From assembly GCA_016777745.1 (NCBI GenBank), contig JADHQX010000002.1, positions 1 through 34,679 on the forward strand: 34,679 bases of DNA, written 5' to 3'. The notes under the pieces are model-generated. The model made no database searches and had not been told where the DNA came from. It was given only the letters and a program-made list of their open reading frames with translations. This document shows positions 1 through 8,743 of the stretch, piece by piece. Within the stretch, counting starts at the first letter, position 1, and the number at the start of each line of letters is the position of its first letter. The position numbers and the translations under genes were made by a program. The DNA is from Candidatus Pelagibacterales bacterium. Its GTDB lineage: Bacteria; Pseudomonadota; Alphaproteobacteria; Pelagibacterales; AG-422-B15.

Positions 1-188
1 TAGCAACAATTGGAGTGGCAGGACCTGGTATTGGACTAGGAACTGTATTTGGAGCATATATAGCAGGTATCTTTAGAAACCCATCTGTTCAACAGCAAGC
101 ATTTGGCCAAGTACTACTTGGATTTGCTTTAGTTGAGGCAATTGCATTATTTGCACTAGTAATAGCGTTTCTAATCTTGTTTGGTTAA
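1..188 (+). CDS. atpE: ATP synthase F0 subunit c (partial, 5' end outside window)
   Basis: This is the C-terminal 61 residues of the proteolipid that forms the rotating c-ring of the F0 motor in the inner membrane. The first complete codon is at position 3 and the TAA stop is at 186-188. The visible part has the end of the first glycine-rich helix ([16 protein letters not shown]), the polar loop RNPSVQQQ, and the second helix with the ion-binding glutamate in [11 protein letters not shown]. That carboxylate is the proton carrier known for the family. The next genes downstream are b' and b, the usual alphaproteobacterial F0 order, so the a subunit should lie just upstream of the window. Nothing looks degenerate. 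Confidence 0.93.
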   Translation, partial: ATIGVAGPGIGLGTVFGAYIAGIFRNPSVQQQAFGQVLLGFALVEAIALFALVIAFLILFG

Positions 189-212
189 AACTAAGCAAAT
201 AGATAAATAATT

Positions 213-764
213 ATGAATTACATTAAAGTTTTAATTAGCACCATCTTGACCTTATGGTCTGCAAATTCATTTGCAGCTAGTCAAGGTGGTGGATTACCTC
301 AAATGGATATTGGTAGCTATCCATCTCAGATATTTTGGCTAATTATAACTTTTGGGGCTCTCTATGTATTCATGTGGAAAATTGCTATACCACAACTAAG
401 AACAACAGTAGAAGAGCGAAAAGATAAAGTTTCAATGGATCTAAATGATGCTGAGCAGCTTAAAACTGAAGCTAAATCTATTCTAGAAGAGTATGAAGCT
501 AAAATTACAAATAGTAATTTAGAAGCAGCATCAATCTACACTGATAGTAAAACAGATATAGATAAAAAAATTGAGTTATCTAAAAAAGAAACTGATGAAA
601 AAATAAGAAGCTTAATTGATGAATCTCAATCAGCTCTAGTTAAAAAAGAAAACGATGCGGTAGAAGAAATAGAAGCTAAAACTATTGAGACAATTCAATC
701 AATAGTTGAAAAATTTATTGATGAAAAAGTTGTCGAAGAAGAAGCTAGAAAGTATTTAAATTAG
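213..764 (+). CDS. atpF': ATP synthase F0 subunit b'
   Basis: This 183-residue protein is the b' half of the b/b' peripheral stalk that holds the F1 head against rotation. The N-terminus is a signal-like hydrophobic stretch ending in FAAS. It is followed by the b'-type stretch GLPQMDIGSYPSQIFWLI and one membrane helix (about residues 38-55). The rest is a long, charged, Lys/Glu-rich coiled coil. It lies 24 bases after atpE and 4 bases before atpF. The separate b' and b genes are typical of alphaproteobacteria and cyanobacteria. The leader before GLPQ is longer than in some relatives, so a processed N-terminus is possible but unproven. Confidence 0.9.
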   Translation: MNYIKVLISTILTLWSANSFAASQGGGLPQMDIGSYPSQIFWLIITFGALYVFMWKIAIPQLRTTVEERKDKVSMDLNDAEQLKTEAKSILEEYEAKITNSNLEAASIYTDSKTDIDKKIELSKKETDEKIRSLIDESQSALVKKENDAVEEIEAKTIETIQSIVEKFIDEKVVEEEARKYLN

Positions 765-768
765 GGAT

Positions 769-1260
769 ATGGAATTTTTTTCACAACCAGCATCATGGAC
801 ACTAGTTGCATTTATAATATTTGTTGCAATAGCTATATATTTAAAAGCTCCATCAATGATTGGAAAATTACTAGATGAGCAAATTGAAAGAGTTAAAAAA
901 GAACTCAGTGATGCCATAGAGCTTAAAGAAGAAGCTAACGCGTTGCTTGCAGAATATGAGAGAAAAAAAGAAGATGCAGAGAAAGAGGCTGAAATTATTA
1001 TAGCAAATGCAAAAGAAAGAGCTAAAAATTATGAACAATCAGCTCTTTCTAAAAGCGAAGAAATAATTAAGCGTCAAGAAGCTCAATCAGTTGAAAAAAT
1101 TAATCAGGCTGAAATACAAGCAATGTCTAGAATACGTAAAAGTATTATTGAGAAATCCATTGATTCAGCTGAAAAGCTTGTATCTGAAAAGATTTCTTCT
1201 AAAAAATCTGATCAAATCTTTACTGACAGCCTTAAAGACCTAGATAAATTAAAAATCTAA
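769..1260 (+). CDS. atpF: ATP synthase F0 subunit b
   Basis: This 163-residue protein is the b subunit of the peripheral stalk. It has one N-terminal membrane helix (about residues 8-25, TLVAFIIFVAIAIYL) and then a continuous amphipathic coiled coil rich in Lys, Glu and Ala. It starts four bases after the b' stop, with a weak AGGG upstream. The F1 genes do not follow; thrB comes next after a 60-base gap. That fits alphaproteobacteria, in which the F0 and F1 genes sit in separate operons. No intrinsic terminator is visible after it. Confidence 0.9.
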   Translation: MEFFSQPASWTLVAFIIFVAIAIYLKAPSMIGKLLDEQIERVKKELSDAIELKEEANALLAEYERKKEDAEKEAEIIIANAKERAKNYEQSALSKSEEIIKRQEAQSVEKINQAEIQAMSRIRKSIIEKSIDSAEKLVSEKISSKKSDQIFTDSLKDLDKLKI

Positions 1261-1320
1261 TAAATTTAGATTTAATAAAACTTCATTCCAACTCAATTAA
1301 ACATAAGCTATAAGTGTATA

Positions 1321-2280
1321 ATGGCAGTTTATACAGATATATCGGATAACGAACTAAATACCTTTTTAGATAAATATAATATTGAAGAAATTATTAAATT
1401 TACAGGTATTAAAGAAGGTGTTGAAAACTCTAATTATCTTTTAGAGGGTGTTAAGGAAAAATATATTCTTACTATTTTTGAAAAGAGGACAAACGAAAAT
1501 GATTTGCCATATTTTTTTAAGCTAATGAATCATTTAAATAACAGCAAGATTAAATGTCCACAAGTTTTAGAGGATAAAGCAAATAACTTATATAATTTAA
1601 TTAAAAATAAACCGGCTGTAATAACCTCATTTCTTGAGGGAAAATCTATTAGAAATATAGCGCCCAAACATTGTAGTGAATTAGGATATAACTTAGCTAA
1701 ATTTCACTTATCATCAAATGAATTAAATATCACTAGAGAAAATGCTCTTGGTATAAAAGACCTAAAAAATTTAGTTAGCTCCATTAAAGATCTAAATGGA
1801 AATAAATATGAAGATCTACTGAAAGTAATAAATCATGAGTATGATTATTTAAATAAAAGTATGACTTTAGACCTACCTTCGGGAATTATTCATGCTGATC
1901 TTTTTCCTGATAATGTTTTTTTTATTGATGACAAACTGTCAGGGATTATTGATTTTTATTTTGCATGTAATGATTATTATGCTTATGAATTAGCTATATG
2001 CATTAACGCTTGGTGCTTTGAAAGAGATAATCAGTTTAATATTTCAAAAGCTAAATCATTTTTAAGACAGTACAATTCAGTTAGAGAAATCGGTACAAGC
2101 GAACTTATTTCTCTTCCTATATTATGTAGGGCTGCAGCTCTAAGATTTTTATTAACAAGGTTATATGATGAAATTCATCGTAATGAAAATGATCTAGTAA
2201 CTACAAAGGATCCATTGGAGTACTATGATAAACTTCGATTTCATCAATCTGTTAAGAATGTAAGTGAATATGGACTCTAG
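1321..2280 (+). CDS. thrB: Homoserine kinase, APH-fold type (ThrB)
   Basis: This 319-residue cytoplasmic kinase phosphorylates L-homoserine to O-phosphohomoserine, the substrate of threonine synthase (thrC, encoded on the other strand at 5306-6694). It belongs to the aminoglycoside-phosphotransferase-fold homoserine kinases of proteobacteria, not the GHMP type of E. coli. Family marks are the start MAVYTDISDNELNTFL, the motif EGVENSNYLL, and ILTIFEKR. The catalytic loop is HADLFPDN (from about residue 190) and the metal-binding motif is GIIDF. No ribosome-binding site is visible, and a TATAAG hexamer at 1309-1314 lies six bases before the ATG, so a leaderless mRNA is possible. The 3' end overlaps rnhA. 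Confidence 0.92.
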   Translation: MAVYTDISDNELNTFLDKYNIEEIIKFTGIKEGVENSNYLLEGVKEKYILTIFEKRTNENDLPYFFKLMNHLNNSKIKCPQVLEDKANNLYNLIKNKPAVITSFLEGKSIRNIAPKHCSELGYNLAKFHLSSNELNITRENALGIKDLKNLVSSIKDLNGNKYEDLLKVINHEYDYLNKSMTLDLPSGIIHADLFPDNVFFIDDKLSGIIDFYFACNDYYAYELAICINAWCFERDNQFNISKAKSFLRQYNSVREIGTSELISLPILCRAAALRFLLTRLYDEIHRNENDLVTTKDPLEYYDKLRFHQSVKNVSEYGL

Positions 2281-2701
2281 CAATCTAATCAATATATACA
2301 CTGATGGAGCTTGTTCTGGTAATCCAGGTCCCGGAGGTTGGGGAGTTTATATTGATAATAATGGAGAAATAAAAGAAATTTCAGGTAGCGAAGACAATAC
2401 TACTAATAACCGAATGGAGCTTAAAGCTGTAATAGAGGCATTGAAACATTTCACATCAAAGACTAACCTAAAGCTCCATACTGATTCAAAATATGTTATG
2501 GATGGATCAAGCAAATGGATTGAAAACTGGAAAAAAAATGGATGGAAAACAGCGCAAAAAAAAGCAGTTAAAAATCAAGATTTATGGATTGAGTTAGACA
2601 ACTTAATTAATTTTCATAAAATAAGTTGGGTATGGGTAAAAGGTCATGACGGAAACTATGGAAATGAAAGAGCTGACTATCTAGCCACCTCAGCAATTTA
2701 A
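2270..2701 (+). CDS. rnhA: Ribonuclease HI
   Basis: This enzyme cuts the RNA strand of RNA:DNA hybrids, removing primers and R-loops. The four catalytic carboxylates are visible: Asp in YTDGACSGNPGPGGWG, Glu in NRMELKAV, Asp in LHTDSKYV and Asp in GNERADYLA. The handle region with KKNGWKTAQKK is also present. I chose the ATG at 2270 (143 residues, start MDSSNLINIYTDG). A GTG at 2264 would add two residues. The start lies inside the last codons of thrB, so the two are probably translationally coupled, and thrB-rnhA order is common in alphaproteobacteria. The stop abuts the stop of the convergent peroxiredoxin gene with no bases between. Confidence 0.95.
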   Translation: MDSSNLINIYTDGACSGNPGPGGWGVYIDNNGEIKEISGSEDNTTNNRMELKAVIEALKHFTSKTNLKLHTDSKYVMDGSSKWIENWKKNGWKTAQKKAVKNQDLWIELDNLINFHKISWVWVKGHDGNYGNERADYLATSAI

Positions 2702-3193
2702 TTATCCAATAATTTTAAGCATTTTTTCAGCACCGCTATCCTCTGCCTGTCCAGGTTTACCTTCAATATTGATGCTTTTGACTACTGAATCTTCAATTAG
2801 CATTGAGTATCTTTTAGATCTAATCCCTTGACCAAATGTATCTAAATCAATGTCCATGCCGACTCCTTTAGTAAATTTTGCACTACCATCTGCAGCTAGA
2901 ATTACCTTTTCATTCGAGTTTTGATCTCTTGCCCAGGCTTTCATTACAAAGATATCATTTACAGATATACAAATTATAGCATCAATACCTTTTTCTCTGA
3001 GTAATTCGTAACTTTTAATATAGCCCGGTAAATGACTTTTTGAACAAGTTGGGCTAAATGCTGCAGGAACAGCAAATACAACTATTTTTTTTCCTTTTGA
3101 AAATTCTTCTAAATTTAATGAATCTACTCCTTTTTCTTTTGAAGGAATCATCAATGGTTCACTAATTATCTTATCACCAACTTTTATTGTCAT
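2702..3193 (-). CDS. Peroxiredoxin, Prx5-like
   Basis: This 163-residue thiol peroxidase reduces hydrogen peroxide and organic hydroperoxides, probably with glutaredoxin or thioredoxin as reductant. The Prx5 signature is clear: PAAFSPTCS with the peroxidatic cysteine at residue 50, followed by HLPGY. A second cysteine (about residue 75) lies in the block IICISVNDIFVMKAW. The C-terminal arginine-containing region (GIRSKRYSMLIED) is typical. The gene is convergent with rnhA and divergent from yqgE, with 53 bases between the two starts. A peroxiredoxin next to rnhA and thrB is a known alphaproteobacterial neighbourhood. Confidence 0.9.
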   Translation of the reverse strand: MTIKVGDKIISEPLMIPSKEKGVDSLNLEEFSKGKKIVVFAVPAAFSPTCSKSHLPGYIKSYELLREKGIDAIICISVNDIFVMKAWARDQNSNEKVILAADGSAKFTKGVGMDIDLDTFGQGIRSKRYSMLIEDSVVKSINIEGKPGQAEDSGAEKMLKIIG

Positions 3194-3246
3194 ATTTTTT
3201 TCTTTCTGGGTAATTAATAAAAAATTACCTTATATTAAATAGCGTT

Positions 3247-3819
3247 ATGAATAGTATCCTGCAAACATATATAACAGGCAAGTTATTAATTGCAATGCCT
3301 CACATGCCAGATAATAGATTTAAAAATGCTGTTATTTTTATATACAATCATGATGCAAATGGGGCTTTTGGTTTAATTCTTAATAAGCCACTCAAGAAAA
3401 TAAACTTAAATGAACTTTCGGAAGACTTGGGTTTAAGAAAAATAAAAGATAATGATTATAATCTAGACATATTTTTAGGTGGTCCAGTAGATATAACTAG
3501 AGGCTTTGTTCTACATTCGAATGACTATACTGAAGAGACTACTCAATCAATTACATCTGATATAAAGCTTTCAACTAGTACTAATGTTTTAGAAAATATA
3601 GGGGATCAGGAAATACCTGATAATAAAATGGTTTTATTTGGCTATGCTGGCTGGGAAGCAGGACAGCTAGAACAAGAAATAGCTGATAACGAGTGGCTTG
3701 TGGCTAATGCATCAAAAGATTTTATATTTGATTGTGAATCAAGTAAAAAATGGAATAAAAGTATGGCTAATTTAGGAATTAATGTAACTTATTTAGCAAC
3801 ATCTGGTGGAAATGCATAA
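3247..3819 (+). CDS. YqgE/AlgH family protein (UPF0301)
   Basis: This 190-residue protein belongs to the YqgE/AlgH (DUF179) family, whose biochemical role is not settled. Recognised blocks are GKLLIAMPHMPDNRFKNAVIFIYNHDANGAFGLILN without long gaps, the GGPVDITRGFVLH block, and the C-terminal FGYAGWEAGQLEQEI followed by NEWLVA. The length matches the family. A TATATT hexamer at 3231-3236 ends ten bases before the ATG, so the 5' untranslated region would be very short. The gene sits alone on the plus strand between the divergent peroxiredoxin gene and a dehydrogenase 35 bases downstream. Confidence 0.9.
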   Translation: MNSILQTYITGKLLIAMPHMPDNRFKNAVIFIYNHDANGAFGLILNKPLKKINLNELSEDLGLRKIKDNDYNLDIFLGGPVDITRGFVLHSNDYTEETTQSITSDIKLSTSTNVLENIGDQEIPDNKMVLFGYAGWEAGQLEQEIADNEWLVANASKDFIFDCESSKKWNKSMANLGINVTYLATSGGNA

Positions 3820-3854
3820 TCACTAAAATCAAACTTAAATTAAAGGAAAATAAT

Positions 3855-4715
3855 ATGAAAAATTTATCTGGAAAAACATTATTTATTACTGGAGCAACTC
3901 GTGGAATTGGTTTTGAGATTGCTAGAAGAGCTGCAAAAGATGGAGCTAATATAGTAATTGCTGCAAAAACAGATATGCCTCACCCTACACTACCAGGTAC
4001 TATACATACTGCCGCTGAAGAATTAAAAGAAGCTGGTGGTGATGCTATTGGTATTAAAACTGACATAAGATTTGAAGATCAAGTAAATGCAGCTGTTGAA
4101 CAAACTGTAAAAACATTTGGTGGTATAGATATTTGCGTTAACAACGCTAGTGCAATTAATTTATCTTCCACTCTACACACAGAAATGAAAAGATATGATT
4201 TAATGCACAATATTAATACAAGAGGAACTTTCATGGTTTCAAAAACTTGTATTCCTCACCTCAAGAAATCTGAAAATCCTCACATACTTAATTTAGGCCC
4301 TCCACTTAATATGGCATCAAAATGGTTTAAGCCACATGTTGCGTATACAATGGCAAAATATGGTATGAGCATGTGTACATTAGGGATGTCAGAAGAACTA
4401 AAAACACATAGTATTGCAGTTAATTCGTTATGGCCACGAACTATGATTGATACATCTGCTGTAAGAAATATTCTTGGAGCTACACTGGCCGATAAAGGAT
4501 TAAGTCAGTGCCGTAAACCAGAAATTATGGGAGATGCTGCTTATATAATTCTAACTCAAGACTCTAAGAAATTTACAGGAAATATGTGTGTAGATGACAG
4601 TACAATAATAGCTTCTGGAAAGACTAATTTAGACGAGTATCTTGCAACGCCTGATGCAAAACCACTAGAAGACTTTTTTGTTGATGATGGTGATGGAGAA
4701 ATTGAATTATTTTAA
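3855..4715 (+). CDS. Short-chain dehydrogenase, HSDL2-like
   Basis: This 286-residue NAD(P)-dependent oxidoreductase has the SDR cofactor motif TGATRGIGFEIA, NNAS and the Tyr/Lys pair in AYTMAKYG. Long stretches resemble the SDR domain of human HSDL2: HPTLPGTIHTAAEEL, NTRGTF, WFKPHVAYTMAKYGMSM and AVNSLWPRT. The substrate of this family is unknown; a fatty acyl or hydroxy-acyl substrate is often suggested. Around the usual catalytic serine the sequence reads ILNLGPPLN, so a glycine stands where HSDL2-type proteins have serine. The acidic tail DFFVDDGDGEIELF is also HSDL2-like. A good ribosome-binding site (AAGGAAA) precedes the start. The 3' end overlaps the convergent acetyltransferase gene by nine bases. 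Confidence 0.85.
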   Translation: MKNLSGKTLFITGATRGIGFEIARRAAKDGANIVIAAKTDMPHPTLPGTIHTAAEELKEAGGDAIGIKTDIRFEDQVNAAVEQTVKTFGGIDICVNNASAINLSSTLHTEMKRYDLMHNINTRGTFMVSKTCIPHLKKSENPHILNLGPPLNMASKWFKPHVAYTMAKYGMSMCTLGMSEELKTHSIAVNSLWPRTMIDTSAVRNILGATLADKGLSQCRKPEIMGDAAYIILTQDSKKFTGNMCVDDSTIIASGKTNLDEYLATPDAKPLEDFFVDDGDGEIELF

Positions 4716-5300
4716 TTTTTTAAAATCATCATGTATAAAAGAAAGTACAGTGTGATCTTGCCATTTATCGTTTATTTTCAATAATTTACGTGCTGTACCT
4801 TCTTTAATAAACCCGTTTTTTAAAAGTACTTTTATCGACGGCATATTATGAGGTAAACAAGCTGCTTCAATGCGGTGCAACTTTAGCTCATTAAAAATAA
4901 ATTCTTTAACTAGCTCTAATGACTCGCTCATCATACCTTTGCCTTCACAATCTTTTGCAATCCAATAGCCAATTGTGCAAGATTGAATTATGCCTCTTTG
5001 AACATTACTGATATTAACTTCTCCAATAAAGTCTTCATTATCAGATGTAAATATTAGAAAAGAGTAAGCTTGATCATTATGCGAAAGTCTTTCAAACATT
5101 CTGACTCTTTTTACAAATGAACTTCTTTCTAATTCATTGATAGACCACAAAGGTTCCCAAGGCTGCAAATACAATTTATTTTTCTTTCTTTCATCTGCCC
5201 AAGCTTTCCAGTCACTATATTGTGGTGGACGTAGTATTACTTTTTGACCTGTAATTTCAAATAGATTTTTTTTAAGACTGTATGCATTTAGAAAAGACAT
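4707..5300 (-). CDS. GNAT N-acetyltransferase, RimJ-like
   Basis: This 197-residue protein resembles RimJ, which acetylates the N-terminal alanine of ribosomal protein S5. Visible blocks are ILRPPQYSDWKAWADER near the start, the acetyl-CoA-binding stretch IGYWIAKDCEGKGMMSE, and the RimJ/RimL-type HRIEAACLPHNMPSIKVLLKNGF followed by EGTARKLLKINDKWQDH. It lies five bases downstream of thrC on the same strand and is probably the last gene of the long coxB-to-thrC unit. RimJ-like genes near thrC are common in alphaproteobacteria, usually with an M16 peptidase between, which is missing here. The real acceptor protein is not shown by sequence alone. Confidence 0.85.
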   Translation of the reverse strand: MSFLNAYSLKKNLFEITGQKVILRPPQYSDWKAWADERKKNKLYLQPWEPLWSINELERSSFVKRVRMFERLSHNDQAYSFLIFTSDNEDFIGEVNISNVQRGIIQSCTIGYWIAKDCEGKGMMSESLELVKEFIFNELKLHRIEAACLPHNMPSIKVLLKNGFIKEGTARKLLKINDKWQDHTVLSFIHDDFKKLK

Positions 5301-5305
5301 TTTTA

Positions 5306-6694
5306 TTATTTAGAATAATTATCCTTAATAATATTTCTTACTTCATCAGTTGAGTTTTTAAAGCTATAAAATTTTTCTTCATTATCAAAAACTTTATTAA
5401 ACTCTTCGCTAGATTGCATTGGTTGTCCTATTGCTTTTTCAACTGTATCAGAAAATTTGATTGGATGAGCTGTTCCTAAAATAAAGTTATTATCACCTAT
5501 CTGATTAAGCGACCTAGAAGCTCCAAGTCCAATAGCTGTATGTGGATCAATTATATAATTAAATTCATTATAAGTTTCTTTAATTAAATCATTAACTTCA
5601 TTTTGATTTATTTTTTTTGATGAGAATATTTTTTTTACCAAATCAGATTGTTCGCTATTTACACTAAATGATTTATTGTTTTTTAATTCATTCATTTTTT
5701 TTGATGTTAATGAAGATGATTTATCATAAAGATCGAACAAAAGGCGCTCAAAATTACTAGCTATGGCAATGTCCATGCTTGGACTGGTTGTTCTAGTAAC
5801 ATTTTCTATTGAATAATTACCAGAATTTATAAAACGGTCTAAAATATCATTTTCATTAGTTGCAATAATTAATTTATTCGCTGGTAAACCCATTTTTATG
5901 CCAACATAGCCGGCATAAATATCTCCAAAATTGCCAGTTGGAACAGAAAAATTTATTGCTTCATTTTCTGAAATATTATTCTCAATTAAAGTATAAAAAT
6001 AATAAACAATTTGAAACATTACTCTAGACCAGTTTATTGAATTTACTGCTGCAATAGAAAATTCTTCAGAAAACTCTCTATCAACAAGAATTGATTTTAC
6101 AATATTTTGACAATCATCAAATGTTCCATCTACCTCAATTGGAAAAATATTTTCGCCATGTACAGTAGTCATCTGTTTTTTTTGAAAACTAGAAATTCTT
6201 CCTTTTGGAAATAAACAAAAGACATTAATTTTCTCACTTTGATGTACTGCATTAATTGCTGCTGATCCAGTATCACCTGAAGTAGCTACTATTAAATTTA
6301 ATTTTTTATTTTCTTGCAACAAGTAATGATCAAAAATAGGTATTATAAGTTGCATTGCAAAATCTTTAAATGCTAGCGTAGGACCATTGAATAACTCTAC
6401 TATATATTCTTTCTGCTTAAGATTTTTGAATGAAATTATATTATTTTTACTAAATTTAGAATAAGCATTATCTATTAAGTCCTTGAGCTCTGTTTTGTTA
6501 ATATCTTCTCCAATAAATGGATATATAATTTCTAGTGCTAATTCAGAATAATTATTAATCTTTTTTAGAGCATTATAATCAATTTGTGGCCACACATCAG
6601 GAACATATAGGCCCCCATCTGAAGCTAGGCCTGAAAATAAAATATTTTTAAATGTAAGATCTTTCTCCCCACCTCTAGTACTTAGATATTTCAT
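5306..6694 (-). CDS. thrC: Threonine synthase
   Basis: This 462-residue PLP enzyme converts O-phosphohomoserine to L-threonine, the step after ThrB. The N-terminal MKYLSTRGG and the domain with FKNILFSGLASDGGLYVP are typical of the long, bacterial/fungal-type threonine synthases. The PLP lysine is in GPTLAFKDFAMQ, and the phosphate-binding region is VATSGDTGSAAINAV. PTGNFGDIYAGY and the C-terminal LGTAHPIKFSDTVEKAIG are also conserved. The start codon overlaps the surf1 stop by four bases, so thrC is probably co-transcribed with the oxidase operon. Confidence 0.95.
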   Translation of the reverse strand: MKYLSTRGGEKDLTFKNILFSGLASDGGLYVPDVWPQIDYNALKKINNYSELALEIIYPFIGEDINKTELKDLIDNAYSKFSKNNIISFKNLKQKEYIVELFNGPTLAFKDFAMQLIIPIFDHYLLQENKKLNLIVATSGDTGSAAINAVHQSEKINVFCLFPKGRISSFQKKQMTTVHGENIFPIEVDGTFDDCQNIVKSILVDREFSEEFSIAAVNSINWSRVMFQIVYYFYTLIENNISENEAINFSVPTGNFGDIYAGYVGIKMGLPANKLIIATNENDILDRFINSGNYSIENVTRTTSPSMDIAIASNFERLLFDLYDKSSSLTSKKMNELKNNKSFSVNSEQSDLVKKIFSSKKINQNEVNDLIKETYNEFNYIIDPHTAIGLGASRSLNQIGDNNFILGTAHPIKFSDTVEKAIGQPMQSSEEFNKVFDNEEKFYSFKNSTDEVRNIIKDNYSK

Positions 6695-7377
6695 CTTTTT
6701 AAAATATTTTTATAAATATAAATTATGTACATAGCTGCAATAGAAATTGCTAAAGCAAACCACGTTATAGCATATTGTAAGTGATTATTTGGAATATTTA
6801 TAGCTGTAAACTCATTTAATAAATCTGAGTAATATTCTTGCTCAACAACTCTAAAGATATACTTTTCACTGTTCAATTTTGTGAACTGATCCATTTCTTC
6901 AATATTCATTAAATACCAGCTATTTTTAATAGTATCTGGTTGAGGGGAGAACAATCGTCGTTCTTTTGAATATATAAGTATTCCTTTAATATCAAGTTCG
7001 CCTGTTAAAGACCTAAACATAAATTGTTTGGAGTTAATATCTGTAAAATTTGTCCATCCTAAATCAACATACACCGTCCTACCTTCGGTAAGTAATGGCA
7101 CAATAATATTATATCCTGACTGACCATATGAATTGATATTAAAAAAATGCAGTTCTTTAGACTGATCTATTTTTCCTGACAAAGATGATTTTTTATAAGA
7201 AAAGTCATTGTTCTTTATATCAAATGGATACTCAATATAGTCCTCTGTCTGTCCATCTTTAATTGAATTTAGAAGTTCTGTTTTCCATTCTAATCTGTGT
7301 AGTTGCCAAGAACCTAAATACACCAAAGATACTAATGCAATTAAAAATAAAGAATGAAATGTTATGTTTTTTATCAA
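6691..7377 (-). CDS. SURF1 family cytochrome oxidase assembly protein
   Basis: This 228-residue membrane protein helps assemble cytochrome c oxidase, probably by handing heme a to subunit I. It has the SURF1 layout of one N-terminal helix (about residues 5-22, ending in YLGSWQLHRLEWK), a periplasmic domain, and one C-terminal helix. GSWQLHRLEWK is the family's early motif, VYVDLGW is the middle motif, and NNHLQYAITWFALA starts the last helix. The gene lies 11 bases after coxC and overlaps thrC by four bases. Confidence 0.9.
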   Translation of the reverse strand: MIKNITFHSLFLIALVSLVYLGSWQLHRLEWKTELLNSIKDGQTEDYIEYPFDIKNNDFSYKKSSLSGKIDQSKELHFFNINSYGQSGYNIIVPLLTEGRTVYVDLGWTNFTDINSKQFMFRSLTGELDIKGILIYSKERRLFSPQPDTIKNSWYLMNIEEMDQFTKLNSEKYIFRVVEQEYYSDLLNEFTAINIPNNHLQYAITWFALAISIAAMYIIYIYKNILKR

Positions 7378-7388
7378 AGATTAACTCT

Positions 7389-8186
7389 TTAATATGAGCC
7401 CCATACATATATTGCAGCAAATAAAAATAGCCAAACAACATCAACAAAATGCCAATACCAAGCTGCAGCTTCAAATCCAAAGTGATGATCAGGTTTAAAA
7501 TGTCCAGCCATAGCTCTGCCTAAGCACACCGCAAGAAATATAGTGCCAATTATTACATGAAATCCATGGAACCCTGTTGCCATAAAAAAGGTTGCTCCGT
7601 AAATGTGTCCAGCAAAATCAAAGTGTGCATGCATATATTCATATGCTTGAAATCCAGAGAATATTACTCCTAAGATTACCGTAATAACTAACCCTTGAAT
7701 AACTTCTTTCCTGTGTCCCTCTTGAAGTGCATGATGTGCCCAAGTAACTGACGTACCAGATAGAAGTAAAATTAAAGTATTAATTAATGGTATATGCCAT
7801 GGATCTAATAACTCAATTTCTAATGGTGGCCAAGTAGAACCAATTTGTTCAGTTGGATATAAACTTGCATTAAAATAAGCCCAAAACCAAGCAACAAAAA
7901 ACATTACTTCAGAAGCGATAAAAAGTGTCATACCATATCGCAAACCTAGCTGAACGACCATTGTATGGTGACCATCTTTTTCACCTTCTATTATGATGTC
8001 TCTGAACCACATAAATGCAACATACATCACAGCAAGCAGTCCTATAATCATAGTCCATGGATTGTCAGTTCTAAAGTATATTACTGCACCAAAACATAGT
8101 ATTAAAGCACCTATAGATGCTAACAGCGGCCATGGGCTTGGGTCTACTAAATGGTAATCATGTCCTTTAGGGTTATTCGAACTCAT
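7389..8186 (-). CDS. coxC: Cytochrome c oxidase subunit III
   Basis: This 265-residue integral membrane protein is subunit III of the aa3-type oxidase, which stabilises subunit I and the proton-uptake path. The start MSSNNPKGHDYHLVDPSPWPL is typical of alphaproteobacterial subunit III. Seven helices can be traced. Conserved blocks are LRYGMTLFIASEVMFFVAWFWAYF in two pieces, the helix with SGTSVTWAHHAL, and the last helices with TGFHGFHVIIG and YWHFVDVVWLFLF. The first codons overlap the end of ctaG by four bases, indicating coupled translation. Confidence 0.96.
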   Translation of the reverse strand: MSSNNPKGHDYHLVDPSPWPLLASIGALILCFGAVIYFRTDNPWTMIIGLLAVMYVAFMWFRDIIIEGEKDGHHTMVVQLGLRYGMTLFIASEVMFFVAWFWAYFNASLYPTEQIGSTWPPLEIELLDPWHIPLINTLILLLSGTSVTWAHHALQEGHRKEVIQGLVITVILGVIFSGFQAYEYMHAHFDFAGHIYGATFFMATGFHGFHVIIGTIFLAVCLGRAMAGHFKPDHHFGFEAAAWYWHFVDVVWLFLFAAIYVWGSY

Positions 8187-8743
8187 AAATTCTTGTTATC
8201 AGATGTTTCATAAAAGGTATAGGATAAAGTTATCTCAGATAAATCACCTATAAATTTATCATTAACTATTTCTGGATCAATATAAAAATTGATTGGCATC
8301 ACTCTTTGTTCCCCGGGTTGAAGAGACTGTTCATTAAAACAAAAACATTCTAATTTACTAAAGTATTTACCTGCATCATCAGGACTTACATTAAATGACG
8401 CCGTGCCACTAATTGAAGTATCAGAGTTGTTTTTTGCAATATAATTAGCTGTATAGTCTGCACCTATTTTAAGATCATAGGTTTTCTTTTCAGGATAAAA
8501 ATCCCAATTTAAATCTGATGAAACATTGGCATCAAATCTTACTTCAATAGTTTTATTTAAAACATACTCACTTTCAATTTGTGTGATGATAGGTGTTCCA
8601 CCAAATCCTGTGACTCTGCAGAATAAGTTATATAATGGTACTGAAGCATATGCCAATAGAAGCATTGCAAGAACTAAAGTCAAAAGACTCATAGCTAAAC
8701 GGTTATTCTTATTAGAAATATAATTTATTAACCTATATTTCAT
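8183..8743 (-). CDS. ctaG: Cytochrome c oxidase copper chaperone CtaG/Cox11
   Basis: This 186-residue protein delivers copper to the CuB site of subunit I. It has one N-terminal membrane helix (about residues 17-37) and then a periplasmic immunoglobulin-like domain. PLYNLFCRVTGFGGT follows the helix. The copper-binding motif CFCFNEQ is intact near residue 130, followed by LQPGEQRVMPINFYIDPE. The ATG shares bases with the stop of the small upstream ORF (ATGA arrangement), and the stop overlaps the coxC start, so this part of the operon is one translationally coupled string. Confidence 0.95.
   Translation of the reverse strand: MKYRLINYISNKNNRLAMSLLTLVLAMLLLAYASVPLYNLFCRVTGFGGTPIITQIESEYVLNKTIEVRFDANVSSDLNWDFYPEKKTYDLKIGADYTANYIAKNNSDTSISGTASFNVSPDDAGKYFSKLECFCFNEQSLQPGEQRVMPINFYIDPEIVNDKFIGDLSEITLSYTFYETSDNKNL

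Noticed and set aside
7259..7480. A 73-residue ORF on the minus strand over the surf1-coxC junction
   Set aside because: It overlaps two well-supported genes in another frame and has no independent support.
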